Source: an uncultured Spirochaetaceae bacterium
GTDB taxonomy: Bacteria; Spirochaetota; Spirochaetia; Sphaerochaetales; Sphaerochaetaceae
NCBI GenBank assembly: GCA_944389155.1
Contig: CALXLI010000145.1
Location: 1-39,792, forward strand
Length of the DNA stretch: 39,792 nt
Direction: 5' to 3'
In this document: piece by piece, positions 1 to 7,479 of the stretch
Numbering within the stretch: the first letter of the stretch is position 1
Layout: each line of letters opens with the position of its first letter
Position numbers and translations under genes: made by a program
The notes under the pieces: generated by a model
Database searches by the model: none
What the model was told of the DNA's origin: nothing
What the model saw: the letters and a program-made list of their open reading frames with translations, nothing else

Positions 1-764
1 GGAACGGTATCTTCCTTTATGTTGACATTGGAAATTTGAAAATCAGCCTTTTTCAGTACAGACTCATAGAATGAGACATCTGAACGGTCTGAGGAGATTT
101 TTCTGGTTCCCCATGCTGACAAGTTTACATCAGGCGTTACCTCTGGCATGACATAGCCAGAGAAGAACCTTATCACTGAATCGAATATAGTGAATGAAAT
201 GTTTGTTCTGCTGTATGCGTACAGAACTGTGTTGTTGTTCAGCGTATTCCCAGAGAGAATCATTCTGTCATTGCTGCTGAAACCGCACTCTCGGCTGAAC
301 GAGATCTTCGAAATTCCGCTTTCCGTGATATATGAGCGGTTATAATAAGTTGTCTTATGCCCGTTGGGATAGCCGCAGAGGATTTCTTTCCTTACTGCCT
401 CTCTGGTTATTTCAAGATAGTAGGAATACTTTATGCCATCGATATAGAAGATAACCTCAAATACACAGGGGCTGTTCCGCGATTCATCATCAAGCAGAAA
501 TGGTTCGTAGCTGTTGACTGCAGCCTTCTTATCATTCCCCCTTAGGACAAGATGTCTCAGCGTAGAGAATGCCTTTATTATATTTGATTTCCCTGATGCA
601 TTATAGCCGTATAATACGCCTAGCTTCAGTAGCCTGACATTATCATTCACGGGTACTAATAGGAAAACATCAGAAGGGTTCTCTATTCTGTTATTCGGAA
701 GGAAGCTTATTGTCTGCTTTGTTTTAATTGAACGGAAATTAGAAACCGAAAATTCCTGAATCAT
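1..764 (-). CDS. AAA15-family ATP-binding protein, 3' end beyond window
   Basis: This open frame enters from the left edge of the window and begins at an ATG at 764-762. A GGGGG-containing ribosome binding site lies about 9 nt upstream. The first 254 codons show an N-terminus typical of COG1106/AAA15 ATPases (MIQEFSVSNFRSIKTKQ), then a Walker A loop GYNASGKSN at about residues 50-58. A phenylalanine- and serine-rich insert follows. Members of this family hydrolyse ATP and often sit in abortive-infection or overcoming-lysogenization (RloC/RloB-like) modules, next to a small nuclease-like partner. Walker B, the signature motif and any partner gene lie outside the window, so a defence role is only a possibility. 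The gene is read away from the tRNA-Leu gene, whose terminator lies upstream of it. Confidence 0.8.
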   Translation of the reverse strand, partial: MIQEFSVSNFRSIKTKQTISFLPNNRIENPSDVFLLVPVNDNVRLLKLGVLYGYNASGKSNIIKAFSTLRHLVLRGNDKKAAVNSYEPFLLDDESRNSPCVFEVIFYIDGIKYSYYLEITREAVRKEILCGYPNGHKTTYYNRSYITESGISKISFSRECGFSSNDRMILSGNTLNNNTVLYAYSRTNISFTIFDSVIRFFSGYVMPEVTPDVNLSAWGTRKISSDRSDVSFYESVLKKADFQISNVNIKEDTV

Positions 765-963
765 GAATTTAAACCCCCTTTTGCGTAAAAAATATACATA
801 TATAGTATTTTGAATTCACAAAGCGGTCAATATTATTATGGTCTGTTATAACTGTAGTAATACTGATCTGCACAATAAAGGGTAACACTTCTTCAAACTT
901 GCATTTACTTTGGCAAGTGATATTGCGGACATAAAAGGTAACATTTTTTTTTTCTTTACATTG
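765..963. other. AT-rich intergenic region upstream of the ATPase
   Basis: No gene is seen in these 199 bases. The minus strand holds an AT-rich stretch around 785-815 suited to a -10 box (TACTAT, TATATT) for the ATPase gene. An imperfectly spaced inverted repeat ACTTGC/GCAAGT lies at 897-902 and 913-918. A short direct repeat GGTAACA occurs near 881 and near 940. Any of these could be regulatory sites, but none is strong enough to name. Confidence 0.35.
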
Positions 964-990
964 AAAAAACACCTTTTTTAGTAAGGTGCT
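964..990 (-). terminator. Intrinsic terminator of tRNA-Leu
   Basis: Read on the minus strand, CACCTT (988-983) pairs with AAGGTG (975-970) around a 7-nt loop and is followed directly by six T residues. It lies about 60 nt downstream of the tRNA gene. A second hairpin, AAATGCTT/AAGCATTT at 999-1021, lies between tRNA and terminator and has no T tract, so it is more likely a processing or structural element. Confidence 0.75.
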
Positions 991-1049
991 TTTGGGGTAA
1001 ATGCTTTTATTGCAAGCATTTATTTTGACTCTGTTTCTTCTATGTGCAA

Positions 1050-1133
1050 TGCCCAGAGGGGGACTCGAACCCCCATCACCTTGCGGAGACTAGTACCTGA
1101 AACTAGCGCGTCTACCAATTCCGCCATCTGGGC
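1050..1133 (-). tRNA. tRNA-Leu (CAG anticodon)
   Basis: The minus strand folds as a class II tRNA. The acceptor stem GCCCAGA/TCTGGGC (1133-1127 with 1057-1051) has discriminator base A at 1050. A D-arm with AATTGGTAGA is present. The anticodon stem CTAGT/ACTAG encloses the loop with anticodon CAG. A long variable arm and a T-arm GGGGGTTCGAGTCCCCC complete the fold. The large variable arm and A discriminator fit leucine. The 3' CCA is not encoded: TTG follows the discriminator, so CCA must be added after transcription. A consensus-like promoter lies just upstream and a terminator downstream, so this is a single-gene transcript. Confidence 0.97.
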
Positions 1134-1142
1134 TCTTGGATG

Positions 1143-1172
1143 AATATACATTCCAAAGCGTTCAAGTGTCAA
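1143..1172 (-). promoter_or_regulatory. Sigma70-type promoter of tRNA-Leu
   Basis: On the minus strand TTGACA (1172-1167) and TATATT (1148-1143) are separated by 18 nt, ending 9 nt before the tRNA 5' end. This is close to consensus, as expected for a stable RNA gene. Its presence also argues that the stretch 1136-1225 is not coding for the divergent hydrolase. Confidence 0.8.
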
Positions 1173-1190
1173 GAATAGTTCCGGGGGCTG

Positions 1191-1219
1191 TTGGAAATAT
1201 ATGTTCTCTGTCGCATAAT
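1191..1219 (+). promoter_or_regulatory. Promoter of the alpha/beta hydrolase gene (leaderless)
   Basis: TTGGAA (1191-1196), 17 nt, then CATAAT (1214-1219). The hydrolase ATG follows 6 nt after the -10 box, so the predicted transcription start falls on or next to the start codon. Confidence 0.6.
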
Positions 1220-1225
1220 ACAGCT

Positions 1226-2002
1226 ATGAGAACAGTGGAATATACTATCGGAAACAATGAATCGCGGCTTATTGGATACATCCATGATGATCTTTCTTCA
1301 TATTGCGATACATACAGAAAGCGTCCAGCGGTGATTATATGCCCTGGCGGAGGATACGTTCATCTTTCCCCGCGTGAAGCCGATCCTGTTGCATTCCAGT
1401 TCCTTTCTGCCGGCTATCAGGTATTCATACTCTATTACAGCATAGGGGAGGCTATCAGAAAGGTAAGCCCTGAAAGCGAGGCAGCTGCAGCTATAAAGCT
1501 CGTCAGGGAAAATTCTGAGGATCTGGATGTTGAGGAGAATATGATAGCGATAGCAGGTTTTTCTGCAGGTGGGCATCTTGCTCTTTCAATCGCTTGCCAT
1601 TGGAGACTGTATGGCGAAGAGTCAAAGCCTGATGCTGCGGTTCTCTCCTATCCCGTTGTGACAATGGGAGAGTATGCACATGCTGGATCAAGAGAGGCTC
1701 TTACAGATAATGATGAAAAGCTGATTTCATACTATTCTCTGGAGACACAGGTCAGCGATGATACTCCGCCCTGCTTTATCTGGCATACTGCAGAGGATAT
1801 GTCTGTGCCTGTCATGAACTCGATACTTCTTTCTTCAGCGCTTTCCGCAGTTTCGGTTCCTTTCGAGCTCCATATATTCCAGAATGGCGCTCATGGGCTT
1901 TCCATAGCAAGGAAGGAGACGGGAATGGTTGAGAAGAGAGCTGAGGAATGGGTACAGCTTTCCATATCCTGGCTTTCATCGCTCTTTGGTTTTTCTTTCT
2001 GA
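1226..2002 (+). CDS. Alpha/beta hydrolase (BD-FAE-like esterase/lipase)
   Basis: This is a 258-residue cytosolic alpha/beta hydrolase of the esterase/acetyl-xylan-esterase-like group (COG0657, BD-FAE type). Such enzymes cleave carboxyl esters, often acetyl groups on plant polysaccharides; the substrate here is unknown. The oxyanion-hole segment CPGGGYVH is at about residues 39-46. The nucleophile elbow GFSAGGH puts Ser at 113, followed by Asp191 (AEDMSVPV) and His223 (NGAHG). There is no signal peptide. The frame stays open back to 1136, but that stretch carries the tRNA promoter and does not resemble family N-termini. The ATG at 1226 gives the normal family start and lies 6 nt after a -10 box without a ribosome binding site. 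The stop codon overlaps the promoter of the next gene. Confidence 0.85.
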   Translation: MRTVEYTIGNNESRLIGYIHDDLSSYCDTYRKRPAVIICPGGGYVHLSPREADPVAFQFLSAGYQVFILYYSIGEAIRKVSPESEAAAAIKLVRENSEDLDVEENMIAIAGFSAGGHLALSIACHWRLYGEESKPDAAVLSYPVVTMGEYAHAGSREALTDNDEKLISYYSLETQVSDDTPPCFIWHTAEDMSVPVMNSILLSSALSAVSVPFELHIFQNGAHGLSIARKETGMVEKRAEEWVQLSISWLSSLFGFSF

Positions 2003-2008
2003 TATACT
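2000..2008 (+). promoter_or_regulatory. Extended -10 promoter of outer-membrane gene cluster
   Basis: The sequence TGATATACT is an extended -10 box (TGn plus TATACT at 2003-2008). Its TGA is also the stop codon of the hydrolase gene. GGCAAT separates it from the ATG at 2015, with no Shine-Dalgarno sequence, so a leaderless mRNA is predicted. A -35 box is weak or absent, which is usual for extended -10 promoters. Confidence 0.5.
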
Positions 2009-2014
2009 GGCAAT

Positions 2015-3196
2015 ATGCAGAGACGTCTTGCTGCTATAGCTATTGTCCTTGTTCTGCTGCTTTTTCCAGCAGCTGCGGACTCTTATTCTCTCTCTGCATA
2101 CATTTCCGGTGTTTCCAGTGGTGTTGATAACATAGGATTCGGATTGTTTCCCATCGGGACTACATTTGGTTTTGAGCGGCTCTTTGCACTTGTTCCAGGA
2201 CAGAGAGATGCTGAGTTCCAGTTCGAGATGTCCTTTGCATTCAACAACAGTACCATAGATGAACGGTTTGATTATGTTACCGGGATGCCTATATGGATGG
2301 ATGAGGATATATCAGCACTGTCGGGAACATATTTCAATCCACGCGCATACATTGATATTTATCTTGACCAGGGCTTTGGGGATAATCCTCTGTATGATGA
2401 TGGCTCTCTGGTGAATCTAAGGCTTGGATTCAATGCTCGCTATTCAATGGCCCTTGAACGTGTGGATCTTTCAAAATCAGGCAATAGCGATCCCCCTCTC
2501 TTTGTTGATGATTCGGGGCATCTCAAACCACCGTTTGACGGTTCGCTGCCGGCTTATCCATGGCTTGAGGGAAATCGCAGTGTCTATACAGATTATCTGT
2601 ATCTGGATGCATACCTCAATCTCGATCGTGATACCCCTACAGATGCAGAAGCTGAGCATGGGCTAGGTCTTGATCTTTCGTTTGTATATGGACCGAAATG
2701 GCTCTTCAATTCAATCTCTGGCACGCAGAGTGATTTCTGGCGCTTTGGCATATATCTAGAGGAGAAGATGGAGCTGTTCACTGTCTATCAGGATAATGGC
2801 TGGAACTGGGTCAACATGTATGTAGGGCATTCGAATACATTCCGTTATACAGGAGGGGCGACTGTCCCAGTCAACATGCTTCCGGAGGATAGGCTCAGGG
2901 CAATCCTGTCAGATAGGATATGGATACATTTCACAGCTCCGCAGTTCCTTGCAGGCGACTGCTTTGCGTTCATAGAGCTCAATCTGTACAATACGCTTAT
3001 GTTCGGCGGTGTTGCCAACGGGCCCTCATCGTTTTCGATAGAGCTTCAGTCAAGCTTCTCCGCACGCATACAGGTAAGGCTTTTCGGGTTCATACGGCTT
3101 GAGTATCAGGTGGGATATGATTTCATACGTGGAATATGGCCCGAGTACCCTGATTGGTGGCAGAACGCTGCATTGTCGTTCTATGTATCTGTTTAG
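2015..3196 (+). CDS. Putative outer-membrane beta-barrel protein (OMP cluster gene 1)
   Basis: The 393-residue product has a Sec signal peptide (MQRRLAAIAIVLVLLL, likely cut after Ala-Ala-Ala-Asp near residues 19-22). Its body is rich in aromatic and alternating polar/apolar residues, as in an outer-membrane barrel. The C-terminus FYVSV ends in an amphipathic strand. No named family is recognised. It shares landmarks with the next gene: a QGFG motif in the first half and a late strand of the type FGFIRLEYQVGYDF. The two are probably tandem paralogues. It is the first of four same-strand genes, each starting 9 nt after or overlapping the previous stop, so they form one operon. Role unknown; a porin, adhesin or envelope scaffold are all possible. 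Confidence 0.7.
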   Translation: MQRRLAAIAIVLVLLLFPAAADSYSLSAYISGVSSGVDNIGFGLFPIGTTFGFERLFALVPGQRDAEFQFEMSFAFNNSTIDERFDYVTGMPIWMDEDISALSGTYFNPRAYIDIYLDQGFGDNPLYDDGSLVNLRLGFNARYSMALERVDLSKSGNSDPPLFVDDSGHLKPPFDGSLPAYPWLEGNRSVYTDYLYLDAYLNLDRDTPTDAEAEHGLGLDLSFVYGPKWLFNSISGTQSDFWRFGIYLEEKMELFTVYQDNGWNWVNMYVGHSNTFRYTGGATVPVNMLPEDRLRAILSDRIWIHFTAPQFLAGDCFAFIELNLYNTLMFGGVANGPSSFSIELQSSFSARIQVRLFGFIRLEYQVGYDFIRGIWPEYPDWWQNAALSFYVSV

Positions 3197-3204
3197 GAGG
3201 AAGG

Positions 3205-4374
3205 ATGAGAAAGCTTTGCGTATTTCTTCTGTTGATGCTCTTTTCATTCTCTCTCTATGCCATTGGGTTTGGCTATCATGTATTCGAGGTACGTACCGAG
3301 CCTGAGTTCTCTGAAGGAGTGTTCCCTACATCTGTGATGTACCAATTCAATTTTCCGATGCCTGATTTCATAGACGGGAGGCGTACTGTGCTTGCTTTCC
3401 GCCTTGATAACGGCCTTATGTATAGATATCTCAGGCAGCACCCAGATGATGGCTCGATACTTGCCAGAAGCAGCTATACCTTCCCCAGGGAATATACAGT
3501 GCTCTTCGATGAGTTCAATCTTTTCTTTGCTCAAGGCTTCGGTCAGACACGTGAAGAGGAAAAGGATTTCTTCACTGCATTCCTATCAATCGATGGAAGA
3601 TTCGAAAATGCATATGAACGCTTGTTCTGGCTTACAGGGCCGGGCGAGATGGAGGGAGTGTTCAATACGTTTGAAGATGGTATAAAGACAGATCGCTTTC
3701 CGTCATCATCATGGATAGGTGCTCCTGAGCTCAGTGGCTCGCGATCGATGTTCCAGACATCTGTGACGACAGGATTCATCCTAGACTGGCTGGATGATGA
3801 GGTGACACGTCGTGACGGCGTGCGATTCGGCAGCTATCTGCGTCTTTCCCCGGAGTGGATGCCGCTTTCAACAGGTTCTGCATCGTTCCTTGTATCATGG
3901 AATGAGCTGGAGCTATCCAAAACGCTCTATACCGCACAGCAGAGCAGACGTTCTGAGCTTTCATGGTTCTCTGTGGTCCTTGATGATAAGATAACCTATA
4001 GATACATCTATGGCGATAAGGTACCCGCATATATCCAAGGTGGCGATATCTGGGGCAGGGGGGATGTTCCCAATACCGCGCATGTAATCACAAACAGGCT
4101 TTCGCTCTCAATCTATGGCCCTCAGATAAACAGCAGGGACAGCTATCCAACAATCACGTTCTTCTGGGATTTCGGAGTGGGGCTTGGTCGGGTGCTTAAC
4201 CGTGGAAGCGTGACTGAGAATATCGCTGAGACTGTGGGAAGCTATGGCATCAAGGCAGAGTTCCTTGTTTTCGGCATCATTGAACTGTACTATGAAATAG
4301 GATGCTCATATGACGGAGCATTCAGCGAGGGCTCGTATGTTGAGCAGAAATTCGGAGTGACTGTGGGAATATGA
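3205..4374 (+). CDS. Putative outer-membrane beta-barrel protein (OMP cluster gene 2)
   Basis: The frame is open from 3154, but the ATG at 3205 is the start. It has AGGAGG 4-9 nt upstream, overlapping the preceding stop codon, and begins the signal peptide MRKLCVFLLLMLFSFSLYA. The 389-residue protein has barrel-like amphipathic strands and ends in FGVTVGI. It resembles gene 1 in length, in a QGFG motif and in a late FGIIELYYEIG strand, which suggests tandem duplication followed by strong divergence. No characterised family is recognised. Its stop overlaps the next start (ATGA), so translation of the two is coupled. Confidence 0.7.
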   Translation: MRKLCVFLLLMLFSFSLYAIGFGYHVFEVRTEPEFSEGVFPTSVMYQFNFPMPDFIDGRRTVLAFRLDNGLMYRYLRQHPDDGSILARSSYTFPREYTVLFDEFNLFFAQGFGQTREEEKDFFTAFLSIDGRFENAYERLFWLTGPGEMEGVFNTFEDGIKTDRFPSSSWIGAPELSGSRSMFQTSVTTGFILDWLDDEVTRRDGVRFGSYLRLSPEWMPLSTGSASFLVSWNELELSKTLYTAQQSRRSELSWFSVVLDDKITYRYIYGDKVPAYIQGGDIWGRGDVPNTAHVITNRLSLSIYGPQINSRDSYPTITFFWDFGVGLGRVLNRGSVTENIAETVGSYGIKAEFLVFGIIELYYEIGCSYDGAFSEGSYVEQKFGVTVGI

Positions 4375-4994
4375 AAAAGATCCTGCTTCTCATTATGCTT
4401 TCTTTGCTTTCAATTCCCGCATTCGCTTCGCCTTATGCGTATATCAACGCATCATACGGCATTGCATACAACACGAATGTCTTCTCGTCCCCTCTGCCTG
4501 ACTGGGATGAGGATGATATGAACTTCGCTTATCAGAGGAACTTCAGCAACTCATTATCCATTTCATCTGAGATCTTCTTCTCAGATGGACCTACCGGGCT
4601 TTCCGTATCCCTCCTTCTCGGGCTTCCCTTCTATTCAAAGGAATATGATTATCCTGAAGGCATATGGAATGATACAGATAAGTTCCCTTACTTCTCGATA
4701 GCCATAGGGCCTGTCTTCCGCTATGATACGGGAATCCTTGATCTATATCTTTCCATAAGAGCTGGAATAGGAGCGGATGACTTCTATAAGACCGGGATGA
4801 CCTTTGACTTGATAGTCGATGGTGGTATAAGGTTCTTCACATCAAACAGGCTTTCCGTAAGCGTGGGGGCACTGTATGATGCACGCTTGATGAAGTTCTA
4901 TATCGGCAATACCGATTATGTCTATGAGCCAGGATATATAATGCTTGGGCTTGGAGGCTATGTCTCGCTTGGAATAAGGGTAGGTGATAGATGA
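4371..4994 (+). CDS. Putative outer-membrane beta-barrel protein (OMP cluster gene 3)
   Basis: This 207-residue protein begins with a clear signal peptide (MKKILLLIMLSLLSIPAFA, cut before SPYAYINA). Short amphipathic strands typical of an 8- to 10-stranded outer-membrane barrel follow. It is half the size of the two preceding proteins. Start and stop both overlap neighbours by four bases (ATGA), so it is translated together with them. No function can be assigned from sequence alone. Confidence 0.65.
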   Translation: MKKILLLIMLSLLSIPAFASPYAYINASYGIAYNTNVFSSPLPDWDEDDMNFAYQRNFSNSLSISSEIFFSDGPTGLSVSLLLGLPFYSKEYDYPEGIWNDTDKFPYFSIAIGPVFRYDTGILDLYLSIRAGIGADDFYKTGMTFDLIVDGGIRFFTSNRLSVSVGALYDARLMKFYIGNTDYVYEPGYIMLGLGGYVSLGIRVGDR

Positions 4995-5599
4995 GAAGAC
5001 TGATAGCTGTATTGCTGCTCATGTTGCTTTTCTTCCCACTTTCAGCAAAGCAGGAAGTCTGGCTTGGTGCTGATATCATCTATGACCTTAATATCCCGAC
5101 ATCAGATGTCAAGGACAACCTTGAATCAACGTATGGACGCGTCGAGACAATAAACAGCGTAGGACTTGGCTTTGATGCGCTGTATTTCCCGTTCAGCTCG
5201 CTGCGTATAGGCCCATTCCTTACATTGGATATAATCTTTCCTGTAGGTGTCACATTCGGAGGTGCTACGGAAGCTTTCATATCATATGAGTCTGATTACC
5301 GCCTCGATACATCATTTGGCCTTTCTTATTATCAGCTCATAGGGCCACGCTATGGCTTCTTCCTGGACTTCGGAATGGAATATGGCTACTATAGGGCATC
5401 GACTACAAACGATCCAAACAGCCCCGGTCCTGTTGAATATAGGCGTTTTGGGGAGTGGAGCCTTATAGGAGATCTTGGAATCATTGCTGTAAGGAAGAAT
5501 AGCTACTTCCGTTTCTATGCTGGTATTTCATATTCCCTTTTCGAATCATCCCTTGGCCTTCGTGTTGTCATCGGCGGCGGTGGCGGCTTTATCCTTTGA
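4991..5599 (+). CDS. Putative outer-membrane beta-barrel protein (OMP cluster gene 4)
   Basis: The 202-residue product has a signal peptide (MRRLIAVLLLMLLFFPLSA, cut before KQEVWLGA), then alternating strand patterns and many Gly/Tyr/Phe residues, as in small outer-membrane barrels. It ends in a run of five glycines followed by FIL, an odd barrel end. Its last 54 bases overlap the end of the convergent AI-2E permease gene, and there is no terminator between the two. It is the last gene of the four-gene cluster. No family is recognised. Confidence 0.6.
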   Translation: MRRLIAVLLLMLLFFPLSAKQEVWLGADIIYDLNIPTSDVKDNLESTYGRVETINSVGLGFDALYFPFSSLRIGPFLTLDIIFPVGVTFGGATEAFISYESDYRLDTSFGLSYYQLIGPRYGFFLDFGMEYGYYRASTTNDPNSPGPVEYRRFGEWSLIGDLGIIAVRKNSYFRFYAGISYSLFESSLGLRVVIGGGGGFIL

Positions 5600-6691
5600 G
5601 ATCCTTTCCTTTATGAGTGTATAGATCACTGAGAAGACAGGAACTGCAAAAAGCATTCCTCCAAGACTGAAGAGCGCACCTCCTAGCGTGACGGAAGCAA
5701 AGACATAGACCGATGGGAGCCCTGTGGATGATCCAACTACACGAGGGTAGATGAAATCGCCTTCCACTTGCTGCAGTATGAAGATGAATATGAGGAAAAG
5801 CAGACCTTTGAGGGGGCTTATCACAGCGATTATGAACGCTCCGACCACAGCTCCTATTATAGCTCCGTAGATCGGGATCAGAGCCATGAGTCCTGTGAAT
5901 GCGCTTACAGCAGCTCCATAAGGCAGACGGAGGATGAGCATTCCTATGAAACACAGCAGGCCGATTATCACAGCCTCGGACAGCTGTGCAACCACAAAAC
6001 GTGAAAATGATGATGCCACAACATCCTTAAGATGGCATAGCCTGGATACTTTCGCTTCAGAAAGGAGCAGCAAGAGTACCTTCTTTATATGGGACGAGAG
6101 CATCTCCTTGTTCATTATGAAGTAGCATGCGAATACAGCTGCAACGAAGAACGCCACCGAGCTCCGTATAAGCGAGATAAGACTCTGCAGTGTGAATGAA
6201 AGTATCGTCGATGAGAATTCCTTCACCTTTGATTCGAGCAGCTCTGCAAGTGTCGTTATGCTTTCATCAACGCCTCCGATTGCCTCGCTTATGAAAGGTA
6301 TTGACGATAGATCGATTCTCTTCCAGAAGCTTTCATCTGAAGCAAATGACTTGAGGGAGTCTATGAGTATTGTACAGGCATGTATGAACTCTGGAACCAC
6401 AAGTGCGATAACTGCGGAAAGGAACAGGACAATCATCACTATTGAGGCAATGAGCGATATTACCCTGACCCCTTTCACTGCATTTGTTTTCCCTTTTATG
6501 AATGCCTCGATGCGTTTTGCGGGTATGCTGAGTATGAATGCGATTGCCGTGCCGCCAAGAATGGGTGAGAGGACAGCGCAAACCTTATTCCATATCCATG
6601 GGAATGTTGAATCTGCATTTATGAAGAGCGTAAATACAGCAATGAGGGCTGTGCCCAGGAAGAGCTTCTGGAAAAACTGCTTTTTATCCAT
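5546..6691 (-). CDS. AI-2E family transporter
   Basis: The 381-residue product is an integral inner-membrane protein of the AI-2E/PerM/TqsA family (PF01594). It has two N-terminal transmembrane helices (about 8-30 and 33-53), a third near 75-100, a soluble middle, and a C-terminal bundle of four or five helices with the conserved glycine- and proline-rich stretch around residues 270-345. Family members export small molecules or exchange ions; substrates are mostly unproven. The hydrophilic tail (KDKAATAADD) is encoded over the end of the convergent outer-membrane gene. The ATG has no ribosome binding site but lies 6 nt after an extended -10 box, so a leaderless transcript is likely. Confidence 0.88.
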   Translation of the reverse strand: MDKKQFFQKLFLGTALIAVFTLFINADSTFPWIWNKVCAVLSPILGGTAIAFILSIPAKRIEAFIKGKTNAVKGVRVISLIASIVMIVLFLSAVIALVVPEFIHACTILIDSLKSFASDESFWKRIDLSSIPFISEAIGGVDESITTLAELLESKVKEFSSTILSFTLQSLISLIRSSVAFFVAAVFACYFIMNKEMLSSHIKKVLLLLLSEAKVSRLCHLKDVVASSFSRFVVAQLSEAVIIGLLCFIGMLILRLPYGAAVSAFTGLMALIPIYGAIIGAVVGAFIIAVISPLKGLLFLIFIFILQQVEGDFIYPRVVGSSTGLPSVYVFASVTLGGALFSLGGMLFAVPVFSVIYTLIKERISKDKAATAADDNTKAKG

Positions 6692-6697
6692 AAGCAG

Positions 6698-6706
6698 AAT
6701 GTATCA
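6698..6706 (-). promoter_or_regulatory. Extended -10 promoter of the AI-2E transporter gene
   Basis: Minus-strand TGATACATT (6706-6698) is followed by CTGCTT and then the ATG at 6691. It sits immediately downstream of the terminator of the ribosomal-protein operon, so the permease has its own transcript. No Shine-Dalgarno sequence is present. Confidence 0.45.
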
Positions 6707-6720
6707 TAGATAAAGGCATG

Positions 6721-6744
6721 AAAAAAGGAGGCCGTAGCCTCCTC
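6721..6744 (-). terminator. Intrinsic terminator of the infC-rpmI-rplT operon
   Basis: On the minus strand GGAGGC (6742-6737) and GCCTCC (6732-6727) pair around a TACG tetraloop and run straight into six T residues. It lies 14 bases beyond the stop codon of the coiled-coil gene. Confidence 0.9.
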
Positions 6745-6757
6745 GATACAGTAAGGA

Positions 6758-7093
6758 TCAGATATCCTCGATCTCAAGCGATTCGAAGTTCTCGTCGTCG
6801 CCCATTGCAGAGAAGTCTTCCGCTTCTGAAAGCTCTTCTGCGTCGAGCGTGCCGAAATCCTCGAAGTCTCCAAGAGAAGACTCAAGCTCGCTGAGAGCCG
6901 AGGTGATGGCCTCATCGATAGCTGCCTGGTCCGTGCTGACCTTGTCCAGAAGATCCTGCAGTTCCTTGTTATGGTTCTCAACAAGTTCAAAACGTGCCTG
7001 AAGTTCCTTGTTCTCGTCTCTTAGACGATGGATAAGCCCGACTGCTTTCTGTACTCTCATCAAGAGTAGCTTGCTGCTTTCGATTGTGGTCAT
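6758..7093 (-). CDS. ZapB-like coiled-coil protein
   Basis: This 111-residue soluble protein is predicted to be a coiled coil from about residue 10 to 60 (heptads around LRDENKELQARFELVENHNK). A strongly acidic, Glu/Asp/Phe-rich tail follows. It is the last gene of the infC-rpmI-rplT operon, 17 bp after rplT, with a near-perfect GGAGGA ribosome binding site. Small coiled-coil proteins annotated as ZapB-like occur in similar settings in spirochaetes, and ZapB bundles Z-ring filaments in E. coli. The similarity is mostly general coiled-coil character, so the cell-division role is a guess. The acidic tail could equally serve as a protein- or ribosome-binding segment. Confidence 0.6.
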   Translation of the reverse strand: MTTIESSKLLLMRVQKAVGLIHRLRDENKELQARFELVENHNKELQDLLDKVSTDQAAIDEAITSALSELESSLGDFEDFGTLDAEELSEAEDFSAMGDDENFESLEIEDI

Positions 7094-7110
7094 ATTTCCT
7101 CCTCAGATTC

Positions 7111-7467
7111 TTAGGCAAGAACCTTCTTGACCTCGCTTACAAGTGCATCAAAAGATGTCTTGTCCTCAATAGCCATGTTAGAAAGAGCTTTCCTGTTAAG
7201 CTGGATGTTAGCCATCTTCAAGCCATGCATGAACTGAGAGTAGTTAAGGCCCTCTGCCTGTACAGCTGCGCTGATTCTTGCAATCCAGAGCTTCCTGAAA
7301 TCTCTCTTTCTTTCCTTTCTACCACGATAAGCGTACTGGCCAGCCTTTGCAACAGCATCTTTTGCTACGCGATGGTTGGTGGATCTTCTTCCATAGTACC
7401 CTTTTGCCTGCTCAAGGATCTTCTTCCTTCTGTCTTTGCGTCTTGTTCCATCAACTGCTCTTGGCAT
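7111..7467 (-). CDS. rplT: 50S ribosomal protein L20
   Basis: The 118-residue basic protein has the usual L20 length and motifs (MPRAVDGTRRKDRRKKIL, YYGRRSTNHRVAKDAV, YAYRGRKERKRDFRKLWI). L20 binds 23S rRNA early in 50S assembly. It lies 12 bp after rpmI with an AAGGAGGT ribosome binding site. Its N-terminus reads MPRAVDGTR where many homologues have a VKRGV-type sequence. In several bacteria L20 represses its own operon by binding the leader or rpmI region; no convincing mimic structure was identified here. Confidence 0.98.
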   Translation of the reverse strand: MPRAVDGTRRKDRRKKILEQAKGYYGRRSTNHRVAKDAVAKAGQYAYRGRKERKRDFRKLWIARISAAVQAEGLNYSQFMHGLKMANIQLNRKALSNMAIEDKTSFDALVSEVKKVLA

Positions 7468-7479
7468 CTTCTTACCTCC

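Noticed and set aside
877-945. GGTAACA direct repeats as a CRISPR or iteron remnant
   Set aside because: Only two short copies are seen, with no regular spacing or further units.
999-1021. AAATGCTT/AAGCATTT hairpin as the tRNA terminator
   Set aside because: It lacks a T tract; the hairpin at 970-988 directly precedes six T residues.
1136-1225. N-terminal extension of the hydrolase to an ATG at 1136
   Set aside because: The stretch contains the tRNA promoter and the hydrolase promoter, lacks a ribosome binding site and is unlike family N-termini.
3154-3204. Earlier start for outer-membrane gene 2
   Set aside because: It lies inside the preceding gene; the ATG at 3205 has AGGAGG upstream and begins the signal peptide.
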